DNA of 64,000 nucleotides from Rubripirellula amarantea (GTDB lineage: Bacteria; Planctomycetota; Planctomycetia; Pirellulales; Pirellulaceae), in assembly GCF_007859865.1 (NCBI RefSeq), contig NZ_SJPI01000001.1, positions 930,001-994,000 of the forward strand, given 5' to 3'. The stretch's first letter is position 1. Every line of letters starts with the position of its first letter. A model generated the notes under the pieces. It was not told the origin of the DNA. It saw only the letters and a program-made list of their open reading frames with translations, and made no database searches. Below, piece by piece: positions 52,573 to 61,658 of the stretch. Made by a program: the position numbers and the translations under genes.

Positions 52573-54687
52573 ATGTTTAATTTTTCTGGCCCGTCCAGTT
52601 GCCCACTCCACCGTTGCCGCGCTCTTCTAAACGCACCAATTTGCTGCGTGATTGTCGCTGTGATGCTTCTGCTACCTGCCGACTCGACACTTATTGCACA
52701 GGAAGCACCTACGCCTAATGCCTCCGCAGAACCCGCTGAGGTCGAGTCGTCCAATTCTGGTGAAGATGCGACTGCAAGTTCCACAACCAATGCGGCGTCT
52801 CCGGCGGACGCAGCCGATAACGAGGCGCCCGCGCGCAACTATGTTCCTGCCATCAAACTATTGCCCAACAATGTGGCGGGACTCATTCGTGTCCCGGATG
52901 TCCCCGCGTTTTGCGAAGCATTCAAGACCACGAACGCAGGTCGCATGCTGGACGATCCTGCCATGCAACCTTTTATCGAATCACAACGAGAGCGAGCCAA
53001 GAATTATCTCGAATCGCTGGACAACCGAATTGGAGTACGCCTGGAAGACATCTATGCAATCGGTTCAGGCGAAACGGTGCTTGCTTGGCTACCTTTCCCC
53101 AACGATGGTCGTCGTCCTTTCGCGCTCGTCGCGATCGCCGACGTACGTGATCGAAAGAAGGAGGCGGCGGATGCCTACGACAAGATCGACAAAGACCTGA
53201 CGGCGGGTGGATGGACTAGAAACGAAATCCAGCATCAAGGACAAACGGTCCGCTTGTACAAAACGAAACCCAAGCCAGGGCAATTGAAAGTCGAACAAAT
53301 TGCGATTGCCTTAAGTGACGTTCGAATCATTGCATCGGATCGCGATACAGTCGTCACTGATTTGCTTGACGCGGTTGCTGGTAAACCAAAGGGCCCGTCG
53401 ATATCCGAGTATGCAGACTTCCGAACCGTGCTGTCTCGATCGGCCAAAGAAATTCGTGGGCCTGCAAAGAGTGACGGCGGTGTGATTGCAATGGAATGGT
53501 TTGCCAAACCTTTTGAAATGGGCCGTATCGTTCGTGAATCACTAGACGTCGACCGAGGAAACCAAGTTGACGTTCTGAAACTTCTCGAAGGCCAAGGATT
53601 TGATGCCATCAAGGCCGCTGGTGGTATCGTCGTGATGGCGGGCAAGAAGTACGACGTCTTGCATAAAGGCTATGTGCTCGCACCACCAACGACCCAAGAG
53701 CCAAGCAAGTACGAGAAAGCTGCTCGAATGCTGCAGTTTGTCAACGAGCCCCTCCGAGAGATTCCGACCTGGGTAGGCGAAAACATCGCATCGCTTAACC
53801 GTTTGAATGTGCGAATCGAGGAAGCGTTCTGGGCGTCGGAATCGCTAATCAACGAAGCGTTGAATGAAGACATGTTCCGCGACATCATCAATGGGATCCG
53901 TGACGACGAAGACGGCCCTCAGATTGATATTGAAAACGAACTGCTACCGAATTTGGACGACCGTGTCCTGCTGCTGACGGACAACACGACGCCTGCGGAT
54001 ATCACGTCCGAGCGGATGTTGGTAGCCATTCGGGTAAAGGATGGACCGGCCATTGCTAAGATCATTCGCCGGGTGATGGAAGCGGAACCCGATGCGAGCA
54101 GAATGAAGGGTCCCGATGGTGTCGACATATGGAGAGTCCAGCGCGGCGAATCCGAAGACGATTTCGGAGCCGACCTGTTCGACGATTTTGCAGACGAAGA
54201 AGCTGACGAAAATAATCCGCCACCGCTGCTTGATCACTGGGCCATCGCCTTGGTCAACCAGGGCAAAGGTTCGGACTCGGCCTATCTTATCTTTTCGAGT
54301 CATCCTGAATTGCTGGTCGAAACAACGGAACGCATTATCAACGGCACACCGGGCGGGCTAGGCAGTGTTGCCGAAGTTCAGCAAGTGTTAGCAGCGATGA
54401 AAGAAGTTGGTGGCGACGAATTCAACTACGACCATGTCGCACGAATGAAGCTAACGTTGAGAGCGAAGTATGAACTGTTGCGACAGAACAAGCTCAAGGA
54501 CAGCGATTCGATCATTGCTTCGTTGACTCGCCGCTTATTCGAAGACGAAGAGGGTGGTCCTCCGGATCCACTCGATGCGAAAAAGCTTCCACCGCTTAGT
54601 CAGGTTGAAAAGTACTTCCCTGTGGGCGGAAGCTCATTCACCACCGAGAGCGACGGTTGGTCCATGACCGCATTCTTCTTGAAGTAG
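52573..54687 (+). CDS. Large secreted DUF3352-like protein
   Basis: A 704-residue protein: signal peptide (about 1-43, hydrophobic ICCVIVAVMLLLPADS then AQE), a low-complexity Ser/Ala/Glu-rich linker (45-90), and a large mixed region beginning with the planctomycete block AIKLLPNNVAGLIRVPDVPAF, through DIYAIGSGETVLAWLPF and LPNLDDRVLLLTDN to a C-terminal GGSSFTTESDGWSMTAFFLK. The pattern of xxLPxxxxLxxxVPDxxxxxxxF is seen in DUF3352-like exported proteins. A very acidic stretch (DDFGADLFDDFADEEADENN) is present. Function unknown; extracytoplasmic by the signal. Confidence 0.82.
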   Translation: MFNFSGPSSCPLHRCRALLNAPICCVIVAVMLLLPADSTLIAQEAPTPNASAEPAEVESSNSGEDATASSTTNAASPADAADNEAPARNYVPAIKLLPNNVAGLIRVPDVPAFCEAFKTTNAGRMLDDPAMQPFIESQRERAKNYLESLDNRIGVRLEDIYAIGSGETVLAWLPFPNDGRRPFALVAIADVRDRKKEAADAYDKIDKDLTAGGWTRNEIQHQGQTVRLYKTKPKPGQLKVEQIAIALSDVRIIASDRDTVVTDLLDAVAGKPKGPSISEYADFRTVLSRSAKEIRGPAKSDGGVIAMEWFAKPFEMGRIVRESLDVDRGNQVDVLKLLEGQGFDAIKAAGGIVVMAGKKYDVLHKGYVLAPPTTQEPSKYEKAARMLQFVNEPLREIPTWVGENIASLNRLNVRIEEAFWASESLINEALNEDMFRDIINGIRDDEDGPQIDIENELLPNLDDRVLLLTDNTTPADITSERMLVAIRVKDGPAIAKIIRRVMEAEPDASRMKGPDGVDIWRVQRGESEDDFGADLFDDFADEEADENNPPPLLDHWAIALVNQGKGSDSAYLIFSSHPELLVETTERIINGTPGGLGSVAEVQQVLAAMKEVGGDEFNYDHVARMKLTLRAKYELLRQNKLKDSDSIIASLTRRLFEDEEGGPPDPLDAKKLPPLSQVEKYFPVGGSSFTTESDGWSMTAFFLK

Positions 54688-54845
54688 TGGACCGTTCGCT
54701 GCGGGACAATCGTCTAAGAAGACCTCATTAGGATTGTGTTTCCGGAATGTTGATCCCGGATCGGCAACTCTAAAGTGCCGCGCAAAAAGCCAAAGTGCGA
54801 CTACACAAAGGCATCACCCAAATGGCAATCGGTAAGCTGGTTGCC

Positions 54846-55847
54846 CTAGGATGCTTCAGCCACAGCCTTCTGCATCGCTTCGCGGACGACGGGAAGCACG
54901 CGTTCTTTGACTTCTGTTAGAGTGCCTTCGAGGAAGGCACCGGCGGCTGCCTTATGCCCACCACCGCCAAATTGGCGAGCGATCTCGTTGCTATCCATGC
55001 TGCATCGACTTCGGAAACTCAGCTTGAATCCCCCGCGAATCTGGCCGACGAAGATCACCGCCGCGAGGGCTCCTTCGACGCCAAGGGTCAAGTTGATTGC
55101 GTCCTCGGTATCGTTGGGAAGTGCGCCCATCTTTTCGAAGTCTTCTTTTTCGACATAGGTGTGCATTAGCGTGCCACCTAGTTCGGCTTCGGTGCGAGAG
55201 AGAATCAAGCCTCGCAATTTCAGGCGGCCGATGGTGTCGCGTTCATACAGATCGCCATAAATTTCAGCCGGCATCACCCCCGCCTCGATCAGGCGGGCGA
55301 TCACTCGATAGGTTTCCGGAGTGACGCTGGGAAAGCGAAACCAACCTGTATCAGTCGCGATCGCCGCGAAAAGAGGCATCGCCATGGTTCGGGTAAGCGG
55401 CACACCCAAAGCATCTGCGGCTTGCACAACCAGATGCCCTGTCGCTTCTGATTGATAATCTTTGTACATGATCGCACCGAGATCGTCTTCGCCGATGTGA
55501 TGATCAAGCACCATCTTGTCGCAAGTGGCGGCTCTGATGACGTCTCCCATATCACCAAGTTGTGCCCAAGCGCTGGTATCTAAGACCATGATGCAATCCG
55601 CCTTGATGTCCTCTGGTTCAACATCGTCGCCGAGGACCTCGATATTGGCAGCGGGATCAAGAAACTGCAGCGCCGGTGGCGTTCGGTGCGCGTTGATAAT
55701 GCGGACCTTCTTGCCAATCGTGCGAAGAACTTCAGCCATTCCCAGTTCGCTACCCAAGGCATCGCAGTCGGGTCGAATATGGCTGACCAGAACAAAGGAC
55801 TCGTAGTGGCTCACTTGGTTGGTAAAAGCTTTCCAGTTGACGCCCAT
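54846..55847 (-). CDS. nrnA: DHH-family phosphoesterase, NrnA-like
   Basis: A 333-residue DHH/DHHA1 protein. VLVSHIRPDCDALGSELGMAE (metal-binding, with Asp), IMVLDTSAWAQLGDMG, MVLDHHIGED (the DHH motif), and C-terminal DHHA1 block SNEIARQFGGGGHKAAAGAFLEG. NrnA-type enzymes degrade nano-RNA and 3'-phosphoadenosine 5'-phosphate. The latter is of interest because a PAPS sulfotransferase lies elsewhere in the window. It follows ribF by 78 bp on the same strand; ribF and nrnA are neighbours in the nusA-infB region in many bacteria. Confidence 0.88.
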   Translation of the reverse strand: MGVNWKAFTNQVSHYESFVLVSHIRPDCDALGSELGMAEVLRTIGKKVRIINAHRTPPALQFLDPAANIEVLGDDVEPEDIKADCIMVLDTSAWAQLGDMGDVIRAATCDKMVLDHHIGEDDLGAIMYKDYQSEATGHLVVQAADALGVPLTRTMAMPLFAAIATDTGWFRFPSVTPETYRVIARLIEAGVMPAEIYGDLYERDTIGRLKLRGLILSRTEAELGGTLMHTYVEKEDFEKMGALPNDTEDAINLTLGVEGALAAVIFVGQIRGGFKLSFRSRCSMDSNEIARQFGGGGHKAAAGAFLEGTLTEVKERVLPVVREAMQKAVAEAS

Positions 55848-55925
55848 GTAGTCGAGTCCTTAGTGGTGCCCCGTACAGCCGCTTAGCGGTCTGGGAAGGG
55901 CAGGGGAGTGGTGGTCGGAAAAGCG

Positions 55926-56894
55926 TCACGACGCGAGGATCGCGCGGACGGATTCCATATCTTGTTGCAGTTGGTCGATCAATTGCTCGGCGGAATCAAA
56001 TTTTTTGACATCTCGAACCCGGTCGATAAAGTCCACCATGAGTGTTTTTTTGTAGAGGTCGCCATGATAGTCCAGCAAATGGACCTCTACTTTAACCTTT
56101 TGGTTGTCTCCGAAGGTTGGATTAGGCCCTAAGTGGACCGCCGCTGGGAACTTTGTCCCGTCCACCCATGCGTATCCCGCGTAAACGCCAGTGGCGGGAA
56201 TCGCGACATCAATTTGGGTCAGGTTAGCCGTCGGAAATCCAATCTCCCGCCCCCGTCCGGCTCCTGTTGCGACCAAACCACGGATCCGATGGGGCACCTC
56301 GCAAAGCTGGATCACAGCCTTTACTTCGCCACGAGAAAGATGGTTGCGAATGGAACTACTGCTGACCATTTTGCCGCTTTGCGACTCGGCGCTGACAATC
56401 GACAACTCGATTGAATGCTGATCGGTCAGTTGTTTGAGGGCTTCAATGTCGCCGCCCCGGTCTCGCCCAAAGAAGAAATTGGGTCCCTCGACCATCGCCC
56501 GTGCAGCCAAGCGATCTACCACCAGACGTTGAAAAAAATCTTCGGCCGAAAGCTGTAACAGTTCAGGGGTCGTTCGGCAAACCAGCAAAAAATCAATGCC
56601 AAGGGGCGTCATTCGCTCGGCTCGCAATTCCATCCACGTCAATCGCAGCGGAGCAAGCTCTGGTCGCAAAATACGGGCCGGATGCGGATCGAACGTCACG
56701 GCAACCGACGGCCCACCCAGATTACATGCCATCTGGTGCAGTCGCTTCAATAGGACCGCGTGCCCTCGATGGACACCGTCGAAGTTCCCAATGGCAATCG
56801 CGCCGCCCTGAAGCTTCGCTAAAGCATCGCCTGGATCACAGGCAGTCGCTAGCTCGGCGGATCCGATGTCATCGAGAAAAACCAGTTGGGTCAC
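55926..56894 (-). CDS. ribF: Bifunctional riboflavin kinase/FAD synthetase
   Basis: A 322-residue RibF. N-terminal adenylyltransferase domain: AIAIGNFDGVHRGHAVLLKRL (36-45 core), VAVTFDPHPARILRPE, and the later SSSSIRNHLSRGEVKAV; C-terminal kinase domain: GRGREIGFPTANLTQ, GVYAGYAWVDGTKFPAAVHLGPNPTF, and KVEVHLLDYHGDLYKKTLMVDFIDRVRDV. It converts riboflavin to FMN and FAD. GTG start at 56894. The window contains several FAD enzymes (photolyase fusion, HpnE). Confidence 0.95.
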   Translation of the reverse strand: MTQLVFLDDIGSAELATACDPGDALAKLQGGAIAIGNFDGVHRGHAVLLKRLHQMACNLGGPSVAVTFDPHPARILRPELAPLRLTWMELRAERMTPLGIDFLLVCRTTPELLQLSAEDFFQRLVVDRLAARAMVEGPNFFFGRDRGGDIEALKQLTDQHSIELSIVSAESQSGKMVSSSSIRNHLSRGEVKAVIQLCEVPHRIRGLVATGAGRGREIGFPTANLTQIDVAIPATGVYAGYAWVDGTKFPAAVHLGPNPTFGDNQKVKVEVHLLDYHGDLYKKTLMVDFIDRVRDVKKFDSAEQLIDQLQQDMESVRAILAS

Positions 56895-57082
56895 GCGAAA
56901 CGAAGCTCGTAAGATCGGAGTAGGGCAGGGCGGGCTAGGAATTAATCGCCCATTATGCCTGACATACCCCGTTCTTCGTAGCGGGCCGCTTCGCGTCAGC
57001 CGGAAAAGATCAGATCATGCACCGAGTACCAGGGTTTCCGCTTAAAACCCGCCTCGCGTAATCCGTTGGGATCCTCTTCGTT

Positions 57083-58240
57083 CTAGACCATCCACTGAGG
57101 TTCTTCATGAGACTCTGGCCACCAACGCCACTGGCGTAACTTTCGAACCAAGACTGGTGGCGGCTTAACGGCTAGCCACGTTGTCATCAGCACCACCAAG
57201 ATGCCTAGACCGGCGAGCCAACGACGCTGACTTGACATTGAATAGACCGTACTCTGACCCACCATCTGACGCTCCAGTGGTGCTACCGCCATTCCGTAAC
57301 GCTTGGCCAAAACGACTGCGTTGATGAAATTGATGAACGGAACATCGTTCTTAAGGAAACGAGCCGCCACGCAGTCATCAGGAATATCCATCGCCTCGTA
57401 TTGTTTGCGAGTGATCAAACCACTCCCAAACAGATCATTGCCATCAGTTCCGCCCACGGACGCGGCCCCACCACCGACATTGATGTACGCCTTGATGGGC
57501 TCGCTTTCTGCCGACGCATGAAAGGCCTCCATTCGCATGTCGATAGATTCTTCAAGCGATTCGCATCGCAGCAATCGGCAATCGTTCCGAGTGATCGCAT
57601 CGGACAACAACTTGCGTGTGTCATCGGACATCCCAGCGGCCGAGTCACGAAAGCCCCCGTAAGACATCAACAGGCTACGTTGAGACAACAACCCTTCGTC
57701 ATACAGGATCTTCTCCATGTCGGGCCACATCATGCCCGGATCATTGGCACCGTACTGGCTCGATGCCGCACTGCTCACCACCAAAGGCCGAACATCCAAG
57801 CTCTCGCACGCTTGCAATACTGCGACGTCGAGTGCGGGAAAACTACCCGTCATGCCGATGGCAACACAATCGCCTGGTTTCACCCCCGCATCAAGCAGAA
57901 GTCGAACGGTGACCGCCGCGAAGTTTGGGTTTACCGAAGTTTGCTTGGCATCTAAATGCCCTGGCAATGTTGTCACTAGCGACATCGTTGGGCCAAGCAT
58001 GCCGGTGCTCGCGGGGTCGTTCATCTTGAGCATTTTCTGTCCGAGCTCAACACGCCGACATTGAATCGCGTCAAATGCAGCTTGAGTTCGGTAGGCCGCT
58101 TCAAGCATCCGCTCTCGTTCCCAATCACTCGTTAAATGTGGGAAAAACCGAAGCATTGCTAACGACACAAACGTCATCGCGGCGATCCAAATCAACGAAC
58201 GATTGGATATTTTCTGTGTTCGGAAATACAAAGACTTCAT
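57083..58240 (-). CDS. pgsW: Poly-gamma-glutamate system protein PgsW
   Basis: A 385-residue protein with an N-terminal membrane helix (about 14-32: SLIWIAAMTFVSLAMLRFF) and a C-terminal helix (about 343-360). The middle is globular, with LLLDAGVKPGDCVAIGMTGSFPALDVAVL, ASSQYGANDPGMMWPDM and KAYINVGGGAASVG. It resembles the poly-gamma-glutamate system protein that accompanies PgsB and PgsC in several phyla in place of, or beside, PgsA. Its ATG overlaps the pgsC stop (ATGA). Likely membrane-bound partner in poly-gamma-glutamate synthesis or export; exact role unknown. Confidence 0.82.
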   Translation of the reverse strand: MKSLYFRTQKISNRSLIWIAAMTFVSLAMLRFFPHLTSDWERERMLEAAYRTQAAFDAIQCRRVELGQKMLKMNDPASTGMLGPTMSLVTTLPGHLDAKQTSVNPNFAAVTVRLLLDAGVKPGDCVAIGMTGSFPALDVAVLQACESLDVRPLVVSSAASSQYGANDPGMMWPDMEKILYDEGLLSQRSLLMSYGGFRDSAAGMSDDTRKLLSDAITRNDCRLLRCESLEESIDMRMEAFHASAESEPIKAYINVGGGAASVGGTDGNDLFGSGLITRKQYEAMDIPDDCVAARFLKNDVPFINFINAVVLAKRYGMAVAPLERQMVGQSTVYSMSSQRRWLAGLGILVVLMTTWLAVKPPPVLVRKLRQWRWWPESHEEPQWMV

Positions 58241-58719
58241 ACGAGTGTCTCCATCCCCATTACTACCAATACCAAGTGAACCAAACCCGAGGCAGCAAAC
58301 AATGGCGAAAGAGTTTGCAACATGCTGGTACGGTCAATCCACAACGCGATCAAACCGGGAATCACAAATCCAATCACACCAATACTGATCGTTGCCGGGT
58401 CCGCCACGACATCAGGGCCAGCCGACCATCCGGCTTGCATCAAAAACAATTGCCGAAGAGATTCACCGATTGCGAATCCAATCAGCATCGTTAACACGAC
58501 ACGTCGACGTCCGAAGACAATCGCGTGCTTGCTAATCAACCGGACCACTGCGAATGTTAGAACCGCCGCGACAAGTGTCATCACCACTGTCATGGGTCGA
58601 TCGAAATGCAGTGCCAAGTAACCTGGAACGATCATGCCACCAACACTTAAGCCGAACGCTTCAGTGAACAACAGGCTGACAATCAAACCCAAGCCAATAG
58701 AAACCGTGACCCACTCCAT
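58237..58719 (-). CDS. pgsC: Poly-gamma-glutamate synthesis membrane protein PgsC (CapC-like)
   Basis: A 160-residue membrane protein: four or five helices starting MEWVTVSIGLGLIVSLLFTE, with FGLSVGGMIVPGYLALHFDRP (CapC hallmark), and VFGRRRVVLTMLIGFAIGESLRQLF. PgsC is the membrane part of the poly-gamma-glutamate ligase complex with PgsB. ATG 58719 follows the pgsB stop by 2 nt (TGAAAATG). The longer frame to 58797 is shadow of pgsB. Tightly coupled to both neighbours. Confidence 0.9.
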   Translation of the reverse strand: MEWVTVSIGLGLIVSLLFTEAFGLSVGGMIVPGYLALHFDRPMTVVMTLVAAVLTFAVVRLISKHAIVFGRRRVVLTMLIGFAIGESLRQLFLMQAGWSAGPDVVADPATISIGVIGFVIPGLIALWIDRTSMLQTLSPLFAASGLVHLVLVVMGMETLV

Positions 58720-58721
58720 TT

Positions 58722-59990
58722 TCAAGAAGCTCCTACAAGTTGACGAGCGTTGAGATTGGAATTCGAAGCCGTCGGAACCACTGCTGGATCCCAGCAATCG
58801 TGCGCCTCGAAGAAATCAGCGAGTTCAAAACCGGGACCGTACACGTTGCCGATCCCCATAATCATCACCGCCGGGGACTGCAGTGCGGAAGCTGTGCAAA
58901 TGGCTTCGAGCACATCTTCGCTGGTCGAGTCATCTAACGATATGATTTTCGATTTCTCGATACCGCTTCGAATGGCTGCGCGAGTGAACATCTCCTTGCC
59001 GGTTCCCATGACGATCACTTGGTCGGCGCGAGTCCAGGCACCGATGGCGGATCCCATTGTTTCCGAACGGTCGGGTCGGTCAGCGCGGCAATTCATCACC
59101 ATCACGCGGTGTTCAACACCGGGAAATCTATCGAACGCAGTTTCCCAAAGTTGCTCAGTCGACTCTGGATCATTCGCGGCAAATCCGTTGACGAACTTCC
59201 AATGGGAACGCCCAGCAACCATCGTTTGGTGCACTCGCATCGCACCAGGGTCCGGTGTCGCAGCCCACATGCCCCGAAGAGCGTCTTGACGATCCACACC
59301 AATCGAAGCGCACACGCGAAGAGCCAACGCAACGTTATCGCGGTGTTCTAGATAGCTGAATCTTGCTAGCTCTTCATCAGAGATCGCGGCGGCATCGGAC
59401 TGGTTCACGACCACAAGCTCTGAGCCACGATCCATGGTCGCTCGCTTCATGACGGCCAACGAGTCTTCGCGTGTTTCCGCGGTGAACAACTCGCCACAAA
59501 CCGGCGTGGTTCCGGCGAGAGCCGTAGCAACATCCAAACGAGTTGGTCCCATTACATCTAAGTGGTCGGCGCGAGCATTGGTGATCACACCATGAGTGGA
59601 TCGCACAAGCTGCAGTTCACACGTTGACTGCAACAAAGGCTGCAGCGCCATGCACTCGATCACCAACGCTTCGGCGTTCGATTCGACTGCGGCGCGAACC
59701 ACTCGTTTCTGCTCGATCACGTTGGCGCGACCGGGACGGAAGATAGGGATTTCTTTTCCGCTCGGGAAAATCATCCTAGCCAAGGTGCCCGTTGTCTTAG
59801 CGCAGGTCCGAATGCCGCCGCCACGAAGGCCTGCAGCAATCAAACGAGCCACCGACGACTTACCGCGGGTTCCGTTTACGTGGATGCGAATAGGGATGCG
59901 ATTCAGACGGCGACGATACAGCCACGCTTCCCCCAGAAATCCAACACAGGTCATGCTCGCCAACAATACGAGCGTGCTCAAACTACTCAC
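58722..59990 (-). CDS. pgsB: Poly-gamma-glutamate synthase PgsB (CapB-like)
   Basis: A 422-residue Mur-ligase-like amide ligase. An N-terminal membrane helix (about 5-25) is followed by the P-loop RIHVNGTRGKSSVARLIAAGL, FRPGRANVIEQKRVVRAAV, ALVIECMALQPLLQ, and ITNARADHLDVMGP; late in the protein VMIMGIGNVYGPG. The set GTRGKSS and NARxDH are those of CapB/PgsB, which activate glutamate gamma-carboxylates with ATP. GTG 59990 is chosen since it follows AGG and gives the short CapB N-terminus; a TTG at 60068 is possible. First gene of pgsB-pgsC-pgsW. Confidence 0.92.
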   Translation of the reverse strand: MSSLSTLVLLASMTCVGFLGEAWLYRRRLNRIPIRIHVNGTRGKSSVARLIAAGLRGGGIRTCAKTTGTLARMIFPSGKEIPIFRPGRANVIEQKRVVRAAVESNAEALVIECMALQPLLQSTCELQLVRSTHGVITNARADHLDVMGPTRLDVATALAGTTPVCGELFTAETREDSLAVMKRATMDRGSELVVVNQSDAAAISDEELARFSYLEHRDNVALALRVCASIGVDRQDALRGMWAATPDPGAMRVHQTMVAGRSHWKFVNGFAANDPESTEQLWETAFDRFPGVEHRVMVMNCRADRPDRSETMGSAIGAWTRADQVIVMGTGKEMFTRAAIRSGIEKSKIISLDDSTSEDVLEAICTASALQSPAVMIMGIGNVYGPGFELADFFEAHDCWDPAVVPTASNSNLNARQLVGAS

Positions 59991-60690
59991 CGGGCCTGTC
60001 CTTAAAGAAGGCTTTGAACAAGGTACAAGTGCAGACAGACACGCACAGGATTGGCGATCGGCGAACATTGCGCACTAACGCGCGCAACGCAACACTTCGC
60101 GTTCCCTGGGTATCTCGCACCAAAAAAGAGCTGCTACTTCGGCCTACCGATGACTGGTGGGAGAGAGCAGAGGGAATTGGATCATTGACATAGAATAGGT
60201 CTCCTATTTCGGCGATGGGGACATCGAACCACGGAGAAGAGAAGAAGAAAAGGTCAACGGCACAAACCGTTGATAGAGTGACCGTACGCAAAGGCGGGTC
60301 GAGTCGTAAAGTGGAGATTTCAAAAAAACGGATCCCGGCTTACCACCCAACACAGGTGGACTGATTGCTATCCGGGAATGCTTATTTTGAAGTCCTGAAA
60401 TTTGCAGGTGGAACGAATGATTTGCTCACTTGCAGATTCCGTCAATAGGCGAAATTTCTAGAATTGGATAACAACTCTTTTTGCACGCCAAATCACGTCA
60501 ATAACGGCGTCTAGATTCATTAGATCTTTAACAACTCACCCGCTCACTGCCTCGGATTTTCGCTGTTTCGCACTTTGAGACGTAGCGGGATCTTTGCCGT
60601 TTCGCAATTAGCGACGCGCAGGGCGGTTTCAGGCAGATCTAGGTTCGGCAAACGTTCTCGCAGTTGTGCATGAAGATTGCCAATTGCCAC
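59991..60690. other. Intergenic region between pgsB and nnrD
   Basis: About 700 bp, AT-richer than its surroundings, lying between two minus-strand genes. It should hold the pgs promoter and the end of the nnrD transcript. Frames here (for example 59983-60291 minus) have no family features and were not called. No tRNA-like cloverleaf or T-run terminator was recognised. A small RNA here cannot be excluded. Confidence 0.4.
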
Positions 60691-61632
60691 TTAAGTTAGC
60701 CCGGACCATGCCGCTGGTAACGACTGGAGAATCTCCAACGCCGTCATGGACACAATTCCGTGTTCCTGGCGAGCCAAGTCGCCCGCATGCCCGTGTACCC
60801 AAACACCCAAACGCGCCGCGTCCCAGCACGAGTATCCCTGACCAAGCAGGCTCGTGATCACTCCCGTAAGGACATCGCCGCTGCCACCGGTCGCCATCCC
60901 CGGATTGCCCGTCGTATTGACGTACTTGTCGTCTGCGCTGACCACCACCGTCGGCCCGCCTTTGACAACCACCACGACGCCAGTTTGGCGACATAGTTCT
61001 TGCGAGGCTTCAATCTGCTGTTGTCGCTCACCGGCGGGAACGCCAACCAGCCTTTGCAGCTCTCCGGGATGGGGAGTCAAAACCAGAGGGCCGAAACACC
61101 CGGCCGCTTCCGGTCCACCTGACTCCTGTTGGTCGGACTCCGATTCATCGCGTCGCTTTCCCGTTCGGCAAGACACCGGCTGTTCTCGCCAACCAATGAT
61201 GCTGAGGGCGTTCAACGCGTCGGCGTCGAATACCCGCGGCACGTGCACTTGGTGCAGAAGCCGCTCTGTCATTCGCAAGCTTCCCGGAGCCGTCGTCATC
61301 CCGGGGCCGATGCCCACGGCATCAACTCCCGCAAGCTCGTCGACAATACAAGCGGCTGCCTCGAACGCAAAACGGCCGCGTGAGTCATCTGCCATCGGTC
61401 TCGTCATGATCGCCGGATGAAACGAGGCGACCGTTTCCAAACAACCATCTGGCACCGCTGCCGACACCAAACCGCTGCCCGACTTTAGCGCCGCGATCGA
61501 CGACAGGGAAATCGAACCAGCCATGCCACGCGAACCTCCGATCAACATCACTCGACCGAAACTTCCCTTGTGCGAATCGCTCGCGCGAGAGCGAAGCTTG
61601 ACGGGTGCAGACGAGGGCAGGGCAGGGGACAT
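60691..61632 (-). CDS. nnrD: NAD(P)H-hydrate dehydratase (NnrD-like)
   Basis: A 313-residue ribokinase-fold protein of the carbohydrate kinase/NnrD family: GSFGRVMLIGGSRGMAGSISLS, AVGIGPGMTT, VLTPHPGELQRL, VVVKGGPTVVV, and the catalytic GNPGMATGGSGDVLTGVI (Asp in GSGD). It repairs hydrated NAD(P)H with ADP or ATP. The usual N-terminal NnrE epimerase domain is missing, so NnrE must be separate or absent. A 23-residue hydrophilic insert (KRRDESESDQQESGG region) interrupts the mid-domain. ATG 61632 is used; a TTG at 61662 would overlap the larB stop. Confidence 0.9.
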   Translation of the reverse strand: MSPALPSSAPVKLRSRASDSHKGSFGRVMLIGGSRGMAGSISLSSIAALKSGSGLVSAAVPDGCLETVASFHPAIMTRPMADDSRGRFAFEAAACIVDELAGVDAVGIGPGMTTAPGSLRMTERLLHQVHVPRVFDADALNALSIIGWREQPVSCRTGKRRDESESDQQESGGPEAAGCFGPLVLTPHPGELQRLVGVPAGERQQQIEASQELCRQTGVVVVVKGGPTVVVSADDKYVNTTGNPGMATGGSGDVLTGVITSLLGQGYSCWDAARLGVWVHGHAGDLARQEHGIVSMTALEILQSLPAAWSGLT

Positions 61633-61658
61633 AGAAATTGTCTTAGGTTCGAACCAAG

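Noticed and set aside
52146-52838. A 230-codon minus-strand frame before and across the secreted DUF3352-like gene
   Set aside because: It is antisense to the signal peptide and low-complexity linker of the plus-strand gene; its translation is Ala/Ser-rich low complexity with no motif or ribosome site.
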